From NCBI RefSeq assembly GCF_947500065.1, contig NZ_CANMQT010000007.1, forward strand, positions 62,001-126,000: DNA of 64,000 nt, read 5' to 3'. The position numbers and the translations under genes were made by a program. Below are positions 54,906 through 63,314 of the stretch, one piece after another. The DNA is from an uncultured Aquimarina sp. (GTDB lineage Bacteria; Bacteroidota; Bacteroidia; Flavobacteriales; Flavobacteriaceae). Each line of letters starts with the position of its first letter. The first letter of the stretch is position 1. The notes below the pieces were generated by a model. That model ran no database searches, was not told the origin of the DNA, and worked only from the letters and a program-made list of their open reading frames with translations.

Positions 54906-55253
54906 GCTTAGATATATTTATTTTTTTTGAGTAACTATCTAAAAATCAGATTTTTGGTTTGTTTTTTGGCTAATTCTATTATTTTTTTTGTTTTCTAAGG
55001 GTAAGAATTCTTCTCTATTGGAACATCTAGGTGTTCATACAAACTCTTACATACGTATAAACCTATTTTTAGTTTACAAGTACAATGGATTATTATACTG
55101 AAAAATGATAATTATTGATTTGTTGTTTCTTCTAAAAATATAATGAAGGTGTATTGATGATACAATTACAAATATTCTTGCAAGAATAGACACAAACTGT
55201 GAGTGTCCATAAATGATCGCAGCAAAAGTAAACTTTTTTAAATTTTTACAATT
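54906..55253. other. 348-nt region upstream of GG peptide 4
   Basis: I see no gene. The region is very AT-rich. The only recognised element is the shared dyad at 55185-55208. It probably holds the terminator of the lyase gene and the promoter of peptide 4, but neither is clear by eye. Confidence 0.5.
55185..55208 (+). promoter_or_regulatory. Shared dyad upstream of GG peptide 4
   Basis: It reads AAT, then AGACACAAAC, then TGTGAGTGTCC, 45 nt before the ATG at 55254. It is the only copy on the plus strand and confirms that the element follows the gene direction. Confidence 0.68.
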
Positions 55254-55430
55254 ATGATTAAAAACATTTTAAAATTAAACGGGGCTCAAGAATTAAATAA
55301 AGCTGAGCAAAAAGTAATTAGTGGTGGTTTTGGTATTGGTTTAGGAGAATCTCGATGTCCTGGTTCTAGAGAATGTGTAATTGGAGTTAATCCTGGTGGT
55401 GATATAGTATGTGGCCCTTGTCATTTATAA
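55254..55430 (+). CDS. GG-leader peptide 4 (bacteriocin/pheromone-like precursor)
   Basis: This gene of only 58 codons is easily missed. The precursor starts MIKNILKLNG, continues LNKAEQKVISGG and so matches the leader of the other four peptides (25 residues to GG). The mature part of about 33 residues has four Cys (RCPGSREC and VCGPC) and is rich in Gly. The ATG is 45 nt after a shared dyad and a terminator follows at 55439-55463. No dedicated transporter is visible near it. Confidence 0.8.
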   Translation: MIKNILKLNGAQELNKAEQKVISGGFGIGLGESRCPGSRECVIGVNPGGDIVCGPCHL

Positions 55431-55438
55431 TTTCAGAT

Positions 55439-55463
55439 AAAGCGGGCTTTATGCCCGCTTTTT
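55439..55463 (+). terminator. Terminator after GG peptide 4
   Basis: AAAGCGGGC pairs with GCCCGCTTT around TTTAT, followed by a T-run. Confidence 0.88.
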
Positions 55464-55556
55464 ATTTTTCTTTAATCACCCTTAATTAAGAATTAAAGTA
55501 ATAGTAGCTTACAGTAATTTGAATAGATCAGGATATAAATAGATCAAAATATTCTT

Positions 55557-55577
55557 AGGTATACATAGTGCATGCCT
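55557..55577. promoter_or_regulatory. Imperfect palindrome upstream of GG peptide 5
   Basis: A 21-bp near-palindrome, AGGTATACAT then AGTGCATGCCT, sits 42 nt before the ATG at 55620. It has the same length and place as the dyads of the other peptides but a different sequence. Confidence 0.4.
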
Positions 55578-55619
55578 ATAAAATTTCTATAAATATTAAT
55601 TTTTTAAATTTCCACAATC

Positions 55620-55865
55620 ATGTTAAAAAGTATTTTGAAGTTAAACCGAGTTCAGAGATTAAATAGAAGTGAACAAAAAGTAATTAATGGAGGAGGATTT
55701 AATATTGGAGGCCTACCAATTGCCTCTAGTTGTGATTTTAATTCATTAACATCTTGTTTGAACGTGTGTACAAATCCAGGAAACACTTGCGCTCCTTGTG
55801 CCGATAATAATGCCGTTTCTGGAACATACGAATGTAGAGTAAGTGGTTTTGGTGTAATAGGTTAA
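55620..55865 (+). CDS. GG-leader peptide 5 (bacteriocin/pheromone-like precursor)
   Basis: The 81-residue precursor starts MLKSILKLNRVQRLNR and the leader ends at INGG (25 residues). The mature part of about 56 residues has six Cys (SSC, TSC, NVC, NTC, APC and YEC), the most of the five, and a Gly-rich ending. Its upstream dyad differs from the others. It converges on the CHAT paralogue 3 gene with a shared bidirectional terminator at 55937-55965. Confidence 0.8.
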   Translation: MLKSILKLNRVQRLNRSEQKVINGGGFNIGGLPIASSCDFNSLTSCLNVCTNPGNTCAPCADNNAVSGTYECRVSGFGVIG

Positions 55866-55936
55866 ATAATTTATCAAATATTTTATAACCTGAATTAGAT
55901 TAAGTTTTAAGAAGGGAAAGATAGATTACTATAAAT

Positions 55937-55965
55937 AGAGAGCAGGTGATTTTTACTTGCTCTCT
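55937..55965. terminator. Bidirectional terminator between GG peptide 5 and CHAT 3
   Basis: AGAGAGCAGGT pairs with ACTTGCTCTCT (one G-T mismatch) around a 7-nt loop, between two convergent genes. Confidence 0.75.
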
Positions 55966-55970
55966 TTAAT

Positions 55971-58685
55971 TTATGCATTCTTTTTATGAATATGCGTTCG
56001 TAGCAAAAAAATGATTAAGATGATCAGTATAACAGCTGATAATATACTTATTATCAAAAATGGAGTAGCCCAATTATTCTTTGGCAATGGACTTGTATCA
56101 CCTATAAGAATAAGAGAAGCCCAATAATAAGGAGATGCTTCTGATCCAACATGATTTTTTAAATAGTTAATTTTAGCAGTATGCAGTGACTGTGATTTAG
56201 AAATTCCTAGATCTAGGTTTTTGTAAAAATCTCGTAATATAAGTTGTGAAGATTTATCATCAACATTCCATAAAGAAGAAACAGTACTTTGTGCTCCTCC
56301 ATAAAAGAAACCTCTAGCTAAACTCATAACTCCTTCTCCAGTTTCTATTTTTCCATCTGTTGTTTTACAGGCACTTAAAACCACCAAGGAAGCATTGTTT
56401 GGAGATAGACTTAGTTCATCTAAATACATTTTTTGCTTACTAAAAGCAATCCACGGTGCTATAGAATCATTAGCATCAGCATGAGTTGCTAAATGAATGA
56501 TATTAGCGTTCCCTAGTATATCAGTAAAAGATTTTTTGGTCGCTTTTTCTTCTAAAAATATTTGACCCTTAAAATATTGTTTTAAAATATCAACCTCCGC
56601 CATACTTTCCGTTAACTCATCTAATTCAGGATCATTAAAGTATACAGGTGCAAAAGCAGCAAAGTTTTGATTGGATAGTACTATGTTATTTTTGTTTTGA
56701 TCATGAAATGTGTTACTATACTTATAGCTTATTTGATGGTAATTGATAAGATAATCTCTTTGCTTTGTTTTTGATACAATTAAACTTTCGAAAGGAATTT
56801 TACTTAAATAATTATCAGGAATTATAGTAAGGTTTTTATTCGCAATAACTTCTCTTATTTCAATAGGAAATAGTTTATCATACGCTTTTAGAGATAAACT
56901 ATGATAATCTAAAATATCGTTATCTGTTCTGAATGGTTTTAATTGCTTTTGATAAAGTTGTTTAATTAGTTTTTTAACATCATTTATTTCAAAAAAATAT
57001 GCTTTTTCTCTACTAATACAAATAAGATACACCTTGTTCTTATTTGGGTAGACCCCATAACCTTCATCTATATTTACATGATATTCTAATATAATTTCAT
57101 TAGTATCTAAAGAAGCTTGGATTTCATTAATTGATTTAGGAATATATGTTTTTTTTATATTATTATAGCCTGGATATATTTTTTGAATACTATCCAAAAG
57201 CTGATTAAGTGCTTGTTTATTTTTTAATAAAGATTCCGAAATATTATTAGTAGATGAATTAGTTCGTTCTAGTTCTATAATTATTTTTTGAAGTTGAAGT
57301 TTACGATGTAAAATATCTCTGCTTAATTTGATGTTTTGTAATTGTTGTTGTTTGCTGTTTTCTTCATAGAGTAATAATGCTTTATTTTTCTCCTGAAGGA
57401 AATGACCAACATCAATTCTTTTAGATAAAAATGCCGCTTTTAACGCTCTACCATAAAGTTCTGTTGCTTTACGACGCCATATAAGTTTTGTTTGTGTTTC
57501 ATCTGTATTCTTATTATAAAGGTCAATTATAGTATCGGCAATTAGGAAAAAATGAATAGATTTCTCCAGTGAAATGGGATTGTTAGTGTTCTCATATTGT
57601 AGTAAATAGGCTTCTGCTAGGTTATTAATTATTACCCATAGATTATCATTATCAAAGTACGTGTTTAATGTTTTTTCGATTATTTCAGGAGCTTTAGATC
57701 TAAAATCAAACCCTGTCAATAAAGCTAATGACTTATGGAAGTGAGAAATACTCTGATCATAATTTTTTAACTTACTATTACTAAGCCCTAAACTAGCGTA
57801 TGATATAGATTGAATATATTCAGATTGAGTATTAAATCGTAAAGCTTTTTTATTGTATTGTATTGTATTTGTAGGATTAGAGTGATCATATAAGTTTCCT
57901 AATAAATTATATGTTTCGGATATTCCTAAAGAATCTTGTAATTGGTTAGCTATTACTAGCGCCTCGGATCCATATTTTTCTCCAGATTTAATATCTCTGG
58001 TTTTGTAATCAACATAATAAGATAAAAGTGCTTTTTTTATTTTTAGCGTTCTTGTTGTAGGTACATTTATTGATTTTGTAAGAGAATCTGCTTCAAGTAA
58101 GTTTTTGATTAACTTATTACTAGCTTTTTGCGTATTAATTCTTGAGTAGGTGTTAGAAGAGTTGATATGATTTATTATCAAACGTTGTACATCTTTTTCT
58201 TCTCTAAATTTTTTTTCAGCAACTTCAAAATATTGTTGAGAATTGTAATAATCCCCATTTTCATAATATGAGAATCCCAGTAAAGAATATACTCTGGCTG
58301 TTCTAATCGGATTGGCGTTTATACTGATAGCCTCTTTGTATGCTTCAATACTTTTATCGCGGATTTTTATTGCATTATAAAATTGCCCTAGTTTATGATA
58401 CTTTTGTTGTAAAGAGGTGTCACCTCTCTGATTATATGTGATTGAAATTAAAAGGGCTTCAATAGCCTTGGAAACCCTTTTTTTTCTAAAATGCCAATTA
58501 GCATATTTGTTACCAATAATATCAGTAGCTAAGTATTCTTGATCATTGATACGCTTGCATAATAAAGAATCTATCTTTAATGATTTTATACTATCGTTAA
58601 TGGTTAGACTATGAATATTATTATAACTTTCTTCCTGAGCTATAATGATACTAGTAATAAATATAAAAGCAAAATAGAGTCTCAT
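55971..58685 (-). CDS. TPR-CHAT protease, exported and membrane-anchored (paralogue 3)
   Basis: The 904-residue protein has a signal peptide (MRLYFAFIFITSIIIAQ), a TPR array (about 40-440), a CHAT domain (about 580-860) and a C-terminal membrane segment followed by a basic tail (RTHIHKKNA). The active pair is His735 (HLATHA) and Cys773 (LSACKT), 38 residues apart as in paralogues 1 and 2. Its sequence is clearly more distant than these two are from each other. The start is 3 nt after the lipoprotein stop. It forms the second copy of the lipoprotein-CHAT module. Confidence 0.84.
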   Translation of the reverse strand: MRLYFAFIFITSIIIAQEESYNNIHSLTINDSIKSLKIDSLLCKRINDQEYLATDIIGNKYANWHFRKKRVSKAIEALLISITYNQRGDTSLQQKYHKLGQFYNAIKIRDKSIEAYKEAISINANPIRTARVYSLLGFSYYENGDYYNSQQYFEVAEKKFREEKDVQRLIINHINSSNTYSRINTQKASNKLIKNLLEADSLTKSINVPTTRTLKIKKALLSYYVDYKTRDIKSGEKYGSEALVIANQLQDSLGISETYNLLGNLYDHSNPTNTIQYNKKALRFNTQSEYIQSISYASLGLSNSKLKNYDQSISHFHKSLALLTGFDFRSKAPEIIEKTLNTYFDNDNLWVIINNLAEAYLLQYENTNNPISLEKSIHFFLIADTIIDLYNKNTDETQTKLIWRRKATELYGRALKAAFLSKRIDVGHFLQEKNKALLLYEENSKQQQLQNIKLSRDILHRKLQLQKIIIELERTNSSTNNISESLLKNKQALNQLLDSIQKIYPGYNNIKKTYIPKSINEIQASLDTNEIILEYHVNIDEGYGVYPNKNKVYLICISREKAYFFEINDVKKLIKQLYQKQLKPFRTDNDILDYHSLSLKAYDKLFPIEIREVIANKNLTIIPDNYLSKIPFESLIVSKTKQRDYLINYHQISYKYSNTFHDQNKNNIVLSNQNFAAFAPVYFNDPELDELTESMAEVDILKQYFKGQIFLEEKATKKSFTDILGNANIIHLATHADANDSIAPWIAFSKQKMYLDELSLSPNNASLVVLSACKTTDGKIETGEGVMSLARGFFYGGAQSTVSSLWNVDDKSSQLILRDFYKNLDLGISKSQSLHTAKINYLKNHVGSEASPYYWASLILIGDTSPLPKNNWATPFLIISILSAVILIILIIFLLRTHIHKKNA

Positions 58686-58688
58686 GTG

Positions 58689-59120
58689 TTAATCGTCTAA
58701 CTCAATTTCTTCATGCTCTGTGACTGCAGCTTTTACAACATCATTAGCACGTGGGCAATCGTTTATACCAGAATCGTTTAATATAGGTTCAAGAGGTATT
58801 ATACTTAAATTAAATGTCCAAGTCTCATTTATGCCATTAGGATCAATGGCAACTAGAGGATGCTTACCATAATCTTGTTCAAAGAAAATTCTAACATCGT
58901 TTTTTTCTGAATCTGTTATTGGTAACTTCCAAATTATCTTAATAATCTGGTTTGTTTCTGTACAATTAGATGAATTGTTACCGCGTACTACTATTCCTTT
59001 ACTTAAATTTTCATTGGTATTAAGGTCTTTCTCTAATATTAATGATTTTTCTAGTTCATCAGTAGAGCATCCAATTACAAATAAACTAAATACAAATAGA
59101 ATTATTTTTTCTGTTTTCAT
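58689..59120 (-). CDS. CHAT-associated lipoprotein 3
   Basis: The 143-residue protein has a lipobox (FVIGCST, with Cys about 18). Only weak similarity to lipoproteins 1 and 2 is visible (a conserved polar middle with WKLPI and a DPNGINETWTF segment where the others have VDEW). It is co-directional with CHAT 3 (3 nt gap) and divergent from the second sigma gene across 74 nt. No known domain is recognised. Confidence 0.7.
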   Translation of the reverse strand: MKTEKIILFVFSLFVIGCSTDELEKSLILEKDLNTNENLSKGIVVRGNNSSNCTETNQIIKIIWKLPITDSEKNDVRIFFEQDYGKHPLVAIDPNGINETWTFNLSIIPLEPILNDSGINDCPRANDVVKAAVTEHEEIELDD

Positions 59121-59194
59121 AATTACAAATGTGATATTAATATGTTATTTTGCCTTAATGTTCTTTATGGTCCATAATCTTACCCTAGATATTA

Positions 59195-59761
59195 ATGAGT
59201 AAACAAAAAGATTTAGAATATCTCGAAGGATTGCGCAATGGTGATACTAAAATCATTAAAGCATTATATACCACGGTTTTCCCAAAAGTACGGGATTTTA
59301 TTTTTAAAAATAAGGGGAAACATCATGACGTAGAAGAAGTTTTTCATAATGCATTATTTCAATTAACGATACGTTTAAAAGTTGATACTATAGAAATAAA
59401 CTCTTCTTTCGAAGCATATTTATTTACTATGTGTCGAAATATATGGAGAAAAGAGCTAAATAATCAAAAAAGATGGGTAAGAAAAGATGCGTTCATGACA
59501 CTTAAAGAAGAAGAGTATGATCACAGTGAAGCCATCATTGCACAAGAAAGGTGGGACTTGTTTGAAAAAAAAATAGAATTATTGTCTCCTAATTGTAGAG
59601 AATTGTTAAAAGCATATTTTAAAAAAATATCATACACGGAGATTGTTGCAAAATTTAATTACTCATCAGATAATGTGGCGTTTCAACGTATCTTTAGATG
59701 TAAGAAGCAATTAGCAGATTTGATAAAAAGTGATAGTAGTTATGAAAAACTGAAGAAGTGA
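59195..59761 (+). CDS. ECF-type RNA polymerase sigma factor (copy 2)
   Basis: The 188-residue protein has the same length as copy 1 and closely similar regions 2 (VEEVFHNALFQLTIRL, then AYLFTMCRNIWRKELN) and 4 (ISYTEIVAKFNYSSDNVAFQRI). The stop overlaps the next ATG (TGATG), which couples it to the probable anti-sigma. It is divergent from lipoprotein 3 and CHAT 3, as copy 1 is from its cassette. Confidence 0.9.
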   Translation: MSKQKDLEYLEGLRNGDTKIIKALYTTVFPKVRDFIFKNKGKHHDVEEVFHNALFQLTIRLKVDTIEINSSFEAYLFTMCRNIWRKELNNQKRWVRKDAFMTLKEEEYDHSEAIIAQERWDLFEKKIELLSPNCRELLKAYFKKISYTEIVAKFNYSSDNVAFQRIFRCKKQLADLIKSDSSYEKLKK

Positions 59762-60564
59762 TGGAAGAAGAAATGTATATGAAAATTGAAAAATATTTCA
59801 GCGGGCATATGCCAAAAGAAGAGATGATACAATTTCAAAAAGAAATAGATACAAATACTATCCTAAAAGAAGAGGTAACATTGTATAAAGCTATCAATTT
59901 TCATCTTTCTGATACTGCATACGAAGATGATTCATTTTATAATACAGATTACAAAAAGAAGTTAGATACCTATATAAAAAGTGACACAGGAAAGAAAATA
60001 AAAGAAAATTTATTGAATGCTCGAGCTGAACAGGAGCAGCGCCCAAAAAATAATAAATCAAGTAGTAAGCGTTTTTTATACGTTGCAATTTCTACAGCTG
60101 CTATGGTTTTATTGATTTTTGGTTTTTTATTTATAGATGGATCGGAAAAGGACCTATTTGCAGAGTATTATAAGGTAGAAGAATTACCATCCTTTACCAG
60201 TAGATCAGGAAAGACATCATTATTATCGACGGCAAAATCTAATTTCAGAGCGACTAATTTTGATGCTGCTTTATCTAATTTTGAGGAATATATATTAGTT
60301 AGTGATAAAGATTTGGATCCTCTTGTTTTTATATATACAAGTCTTATTTATGCTGAAAAAAATGATCTAAAAAAAGCTATAGAGCAGTTAACTATTTTGG
60401 AAAACTCTAATAGTATAGATCGTTCAAGATCTTTATGGTATAAGGCATTAGTGTATTTAAAATTTGAAAAGAAATCAGAAGCAAAAAAAACACTAAATGT
60501 CCTGCTCGAAAATGAAAATAATTATAAGTACTTAGAAGCTAAGAAGCTCTTGGAGAAGTTATAA
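59761..60564 (+). CDS. Membrane TPR protein, probable anti-sigma factor (copy 2)
   Basis: The 267-residue protein has a cytoplasmic N-terminus (KIEKYFSGHMPKEEMIQFQKEI), one membrane segment (about 103-123) and a periplasmic TPR-like C-terminal part, the same layout as copy 1. The ATG at 59761 overlaps the sigma stop; a GTG one codon earlier (59758) is possible. No zinc-binding anti-sigma motif is seen. Its partner sigma and the CHAT cassette are adjacent, which makes a sensing role likely. Confidence 0.72.
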   Translation: MEEEMYMKIEKYFSGHMPKEEMIQFQKEIDTNTILKEEVTLYKAINFHLSDTAYEDDSFYNTDYKKKLDTYIKSDTGKKIKENLLNARAEQEQRPKNNKSSSKRFLYVAISTAAMVLLIFGFLFIDGSEKDLFAEYYKVEELPSFTSRSGKTSLLSTAKSNFRATNFDAALSNFEEYILVSDKDLDPLVFIYTSLIYAEKNDLKKAIEQLTILENSNSIDRSRSLWYKALVYLKFEKKSEAKKTLNVLLENENNYKYLEAKKLLEKL

Positions 60565-60759
60565 TTTTTGCTTTATAAACGATATCGTTATGATTGCCAT
60601 AGTAATCAAACAGGTATATCCTTGTAGAAAAAAGTATTCACAACAGAAATAATATTCTTATTCTAAATATTGTAATAGCTTGCTTTAGTAATAGGTCAAG
60701 GCCGTTCATGAATGTTTGAAATCACTCCTTTTTTTTCTTCAATTGTTAAAATTTTAAAT

Positions 60760-60782
60760 TTATTTAGATTTAATATAAATAA
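60760..60782. promoter_or_regulatory. Iron-locus operator-like site C
   Basis: The half TTATTTAGATT is followed by T and AATATAAATAA, a good 23-bp palindrome related to sites A and B. It ends 3 nt before the -33 box of the DUF4856 promoter. Confidence 0.6.
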
Positions 60783-60785
60783 AAA

Positions 60786-60816
60786 TTTGCTAAATACATT
60801 TGGTTAAATATATTTG
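60786..60816 (+). promoter_or_regulatory. Promoter of the DUF4856-imelysin locus
   Basis: TTTG (60786-60789) and TATATTTG (60809-60816) are separated by exactly 19 nt, the ideal Bacteroidetes spacing. The ATG is at 60860. Confidence 0.72.
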
Positions 60817-60830
60817 CAGCTATTAATTAA

Positions 60831-60853
60831 CTATTTGTAATAAGTCTAAATAA
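60831..60853. promoter_or_regulatory. Iron-locus operator-like site D
   Basis: The intact half AGTCTAAATAA follows a weak first half (CTATTTGTAAT). It lies 6 nt before the ATG at 60860, in the presumed leader. Confidence 0.55.
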
Positions 60854-60859
60854 AAAGCA

Positions 60860-62089
60860 ATGAAAATCAAAAGTCTATTCAAAATTGTATGTATATCTGG
60901 CACGGTTATTTTAGGTTCATGTTCTTCAGATGATGATGCAATAACGGTAGTTCAGGTAGAAGCTCCTGCAACATATGTATTTGAACGAGAAGGAGAAAGT
61001 ACAGTTAGTTTCAGCGGGCAAACTACTAGAATAGCCATGGCAGAAGCTATTGTTAATGAATTTAAAGATAATGCAAGTACAGAAACAATTATAGATGCGA
61101 TGTTCGATCATCAGGAAAATGCTAATGATTTTGATGATGCGGATTTGAATTCTTCTGATAAAAGTGTACGAAGTAAAACAGCGGCAAGCGTAGATTATTT
61201 TTCTGCAAATACAGTAAATGCTGCGGCAATCAAAGCTGATTTTGATGGTTGGATTAAAAGTCAAGTTGATGACGTTTTTCCTAATTGGGAGATAACTGCT
61301 ACTGCAGGTACTCCTGGAGTTATACAAGAAGGAGGAGCAAATGGTTCTAACAGATATGTAAATGCTAAAGGTTTAGAATTAAATCAAGCCTTTGCAAAAA
61401 GTTTGATCGGAGGATTAATGACTGATCAGGCATTAAATAATTATTTGGGAACTGCTGTTCTTGATGAAGCAGATAATATAGTAAACAATGATAATGAAGT
61501 TGTAGCGGATGGGAAACCTTATACTACGATGGAACATAAATGGGATGAAGCTTATGGATACTTATATGGAGCTTCTGTAGATCCTGCAAATCCTAACGCT
61601 ACTATAGGAGCAGATGATAGTTTCCTTAATAAATATATTGGTAGAGTAGAAGGAGATACTGATTTTGAAGGAATAGCAAATGATATTTACAATGCATTCA
61701 AATTAGGTAGAGCTGCTATTGTAGCTAAGAATTATACCGTTCGTGATCAGCAAGCAACTATTATTAGAGAAAAAATTTCACAAATCATTGCAATTAGAGC
61801 AGTGTACTATTTGCAACAAGGTAAAACAGCTTTAGAAGCTTCTACAATTGATTATGCAAGTGCATTCCATGATCTTTCTGAAGGATATGGGTTTATTTAC
61901 AGTTTACAATTTACAAGAAGACCTGATAGTAATACACCGTATTTCACAAGAACTGAAGTACAGGATTTGATAGATGACCTAATGGGAGGTACAAACGGAT
62001 TTTGGGATGTGACTCCAGCAACATTAGAAACATTATCAGAAACAATTGCATCTAAATTTGATTTTACAGTAGCTCAAGCTGGAAGCTAA
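60860..62089 (+). CDS. DUF4856-family lipoprotein
   Basis: The 409-residue protein has a lipobox (VILGSCSSDDD) and the DUF4856 layout, with the early block TYVFEREGESTVSFSGQTTRIAMAEA (cited by VSFSGQTTRIAMAE) and a middle block EHKWDEAYGYLYG. The family is of unknown function and is common next to imelysin genes, as here. A weak hairpin (62118-62158) separates it from the imelysin gene. Two operator-like sites at its promoter are shared with the heme locus, which suggests iron regulation. Confidence 0.85.
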   Translation: MKIKSLFKIVCISGTVILGSCSSDDDAITVVQVEAPATYVFEREGESTVSFSGQTTRIAMAEAIVNEFKDNASTETIIDAMFDHQENANDFDDADLNSSDKSVRSKTAASVDYFSANTVNAAAIKADFDGWIKSQVDDVFPNWEITATAGTPGVIQEGGANGSNRYVNAKGLELNQAFAKSLIGGLMTDQALNNYLGTAVLDEADNIVNNDNEVVADGKPYTTMEHKWDEAYGYLYGASVDPANPNATIGADDSFLNKYIGRVEGDTDFEGIANDIYNAFKLGRAAIVAKNYTVRDQQATIIREKISQIIAIRAVYYLQQGKTALEASTIDYASAFHDLSEGYGFIYSLQFTRRPDSNTPYFTRTEVQDLIDDLMGGTNGFWDVTPATLETLSETIASKFDFTVAQAGS

Positions 62090-62117
62090 AAAATAAACAA
62101 AGTATAAAATGATAAAA

Positions 62118-62158
62118 AAAGAGGTAGGAAGTTATATCATTTCGACCTCTTTTTTTAC
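62118..62158 (+). terminator. Partial terminator between DUF4856 and imelysin
   Basis: AAAAAAAGAGGT pairs with ACCTCTTTTTTT around a long 17-nt loop and a T-run follows. It may reduce transcription into the next gene instead of ending it fully. Confidence 0.65.
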
Positions 62159-62194
62159 ATTTGCAAAAATTTATTAAGAATAAATAAAAATAAG

Positions 62195-63298
62195 ATGGTG
62201 AAGTTTCGATTTTTAATAGTGGTTGTTTTGGTTCTTATTGTAGCTGCATGTTCATCTAGTGATGATGGCGCTGGAACAACGGATGATTTTAATAGAAAAG
62301 CTATGTTAGAAAATATAGCAGATAATATTATTATTCCGGCATATCAAAATTTTTCTACAGATATGGCTGCATTAAAAATAGCAACTTCGGATTTTGTAAC
62401 TACTACGGATGAGGCTAATCTGGTTTCTTTAAGACAAGCTTGGTCAACGGCTTATATCTCTTGGCAATCTGTTAGTATGTTTGAGATAGGTAAAGCAGAG
62501 GATTTATTATACAGAGATTTTTTAAATGTATATCCGGTTGATATCACTAATATAGAAACTAATATTTCTTCAGGTACTTATGATTTAACTTCTGTATCGC
62601 TGCAAGATGAACAAGGATTTGGAGCATTAGATTATTTACTTAACGGTTTGTCTGATACGGATGCTACGATTCTTGGTTTTTATACAGATGCCACTAGTGG
62701 AAGTACTTATGAAAATTACCTTACAGATGTTGTAGATAGAATGGATGGATTAACAACTCAGGTTCTAAATGATTGGACAGGAACCTATAGAGATACTTTT
62801 GTAAATAATAGTGGTTCTTCTGCAACAAGCTCAGTGGATAAGTTAGTAAACGATTTTATATTTCATTACGAGAAACATTTACGTGCTGGTAAAATTGGTA
62901 TTCCCGCTGGTGTGTTTTCTGGAACTCCTCTAGAGGATAGAGTGGAAGCATTGTATAAAGGGGATTTGTCAAAAACACTCTTTAATGCTAATCTTAATGC
63001 ATTACAAGATTTTTTTAATGGTAAACATTTTAATAGTAGCTTCAATGGCGAAAGCTTAAAGACATATCTTGATAATAGAGATAAAAAAGAGCTGGCAGTA
63101 ATGATTAATGATCAGTTTAATTTATCTAGAACTACAGCTTTGGGATTGAATAATGATTTTTCAGAACAGGTTCGTACGAACAACGATTTAATGCTTGAAA
63201 CATATAACGAACTTCAAAAAAATGTAGTTTTCCTTAAAGTAGATATGCTTTCGGCAATATCAGTTATTGTTGATTTTATTGATGCAGATGGAGATTAA
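62195..63298 (+). CDS. Imelysin-family lipoprotein
   Basis: The 367-residue protein has a lipobox (LIVAACSSSDD) and the two-lobe helical imelysin fold. The RQAWSTAYISWQSVSMFEIGKAED block (cited by WSTAYISWQ) and GFGALDYLLNGL take the place of the family's GxHxxE-type motifs. Imelysin and EfeO-like proteins are iron-regulated and linked to iron uptake. The neighbours DUF4856 and the HTTM protein make the usual Bacteroidetes trio. Confidence 0.86.
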   Translation: MVKFRFLIVVVLVLIVAACSSSDDGAGTTDDFNRKAMLENIADNIIIPAYQNFSTDMAALKIATSDFVTTTDEANLVSLRQAWSTAYISWQSVSMFEIGKAEDLLYRDFLNVYPVDITNIETNISSGTYDLTSVSLQDEQGFGALDYLLNGLSDTDATILGFYTDATSGSTYENYLTDVVDRMDGLTTQVLNDWTGTYRDTFVNNSGSSATSSVDKLVNDFIFHYEKHLRAGKIGIPAGVFSGTPLEDRVEALYKGDLSKTLFNANLNALQDFFNGKHFNSSFNGESLKTYLDNRDKKELAVMINDQFNLSRTTALGLNNDFSEQVRTNNDLMLETYNELQKNVVFLKVDMLSAISVIVDFIDADGD

Positions 63299-63314
63299 TT
63301 TGTTTTAGCATCAT

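Noticed and set aside
60565..60759. Small RNA or peptide gene in the gap after the second anti-sigma
   Set aside because: No leader-like peptide, hairpin with T-run or conserved motif could be found by eye.
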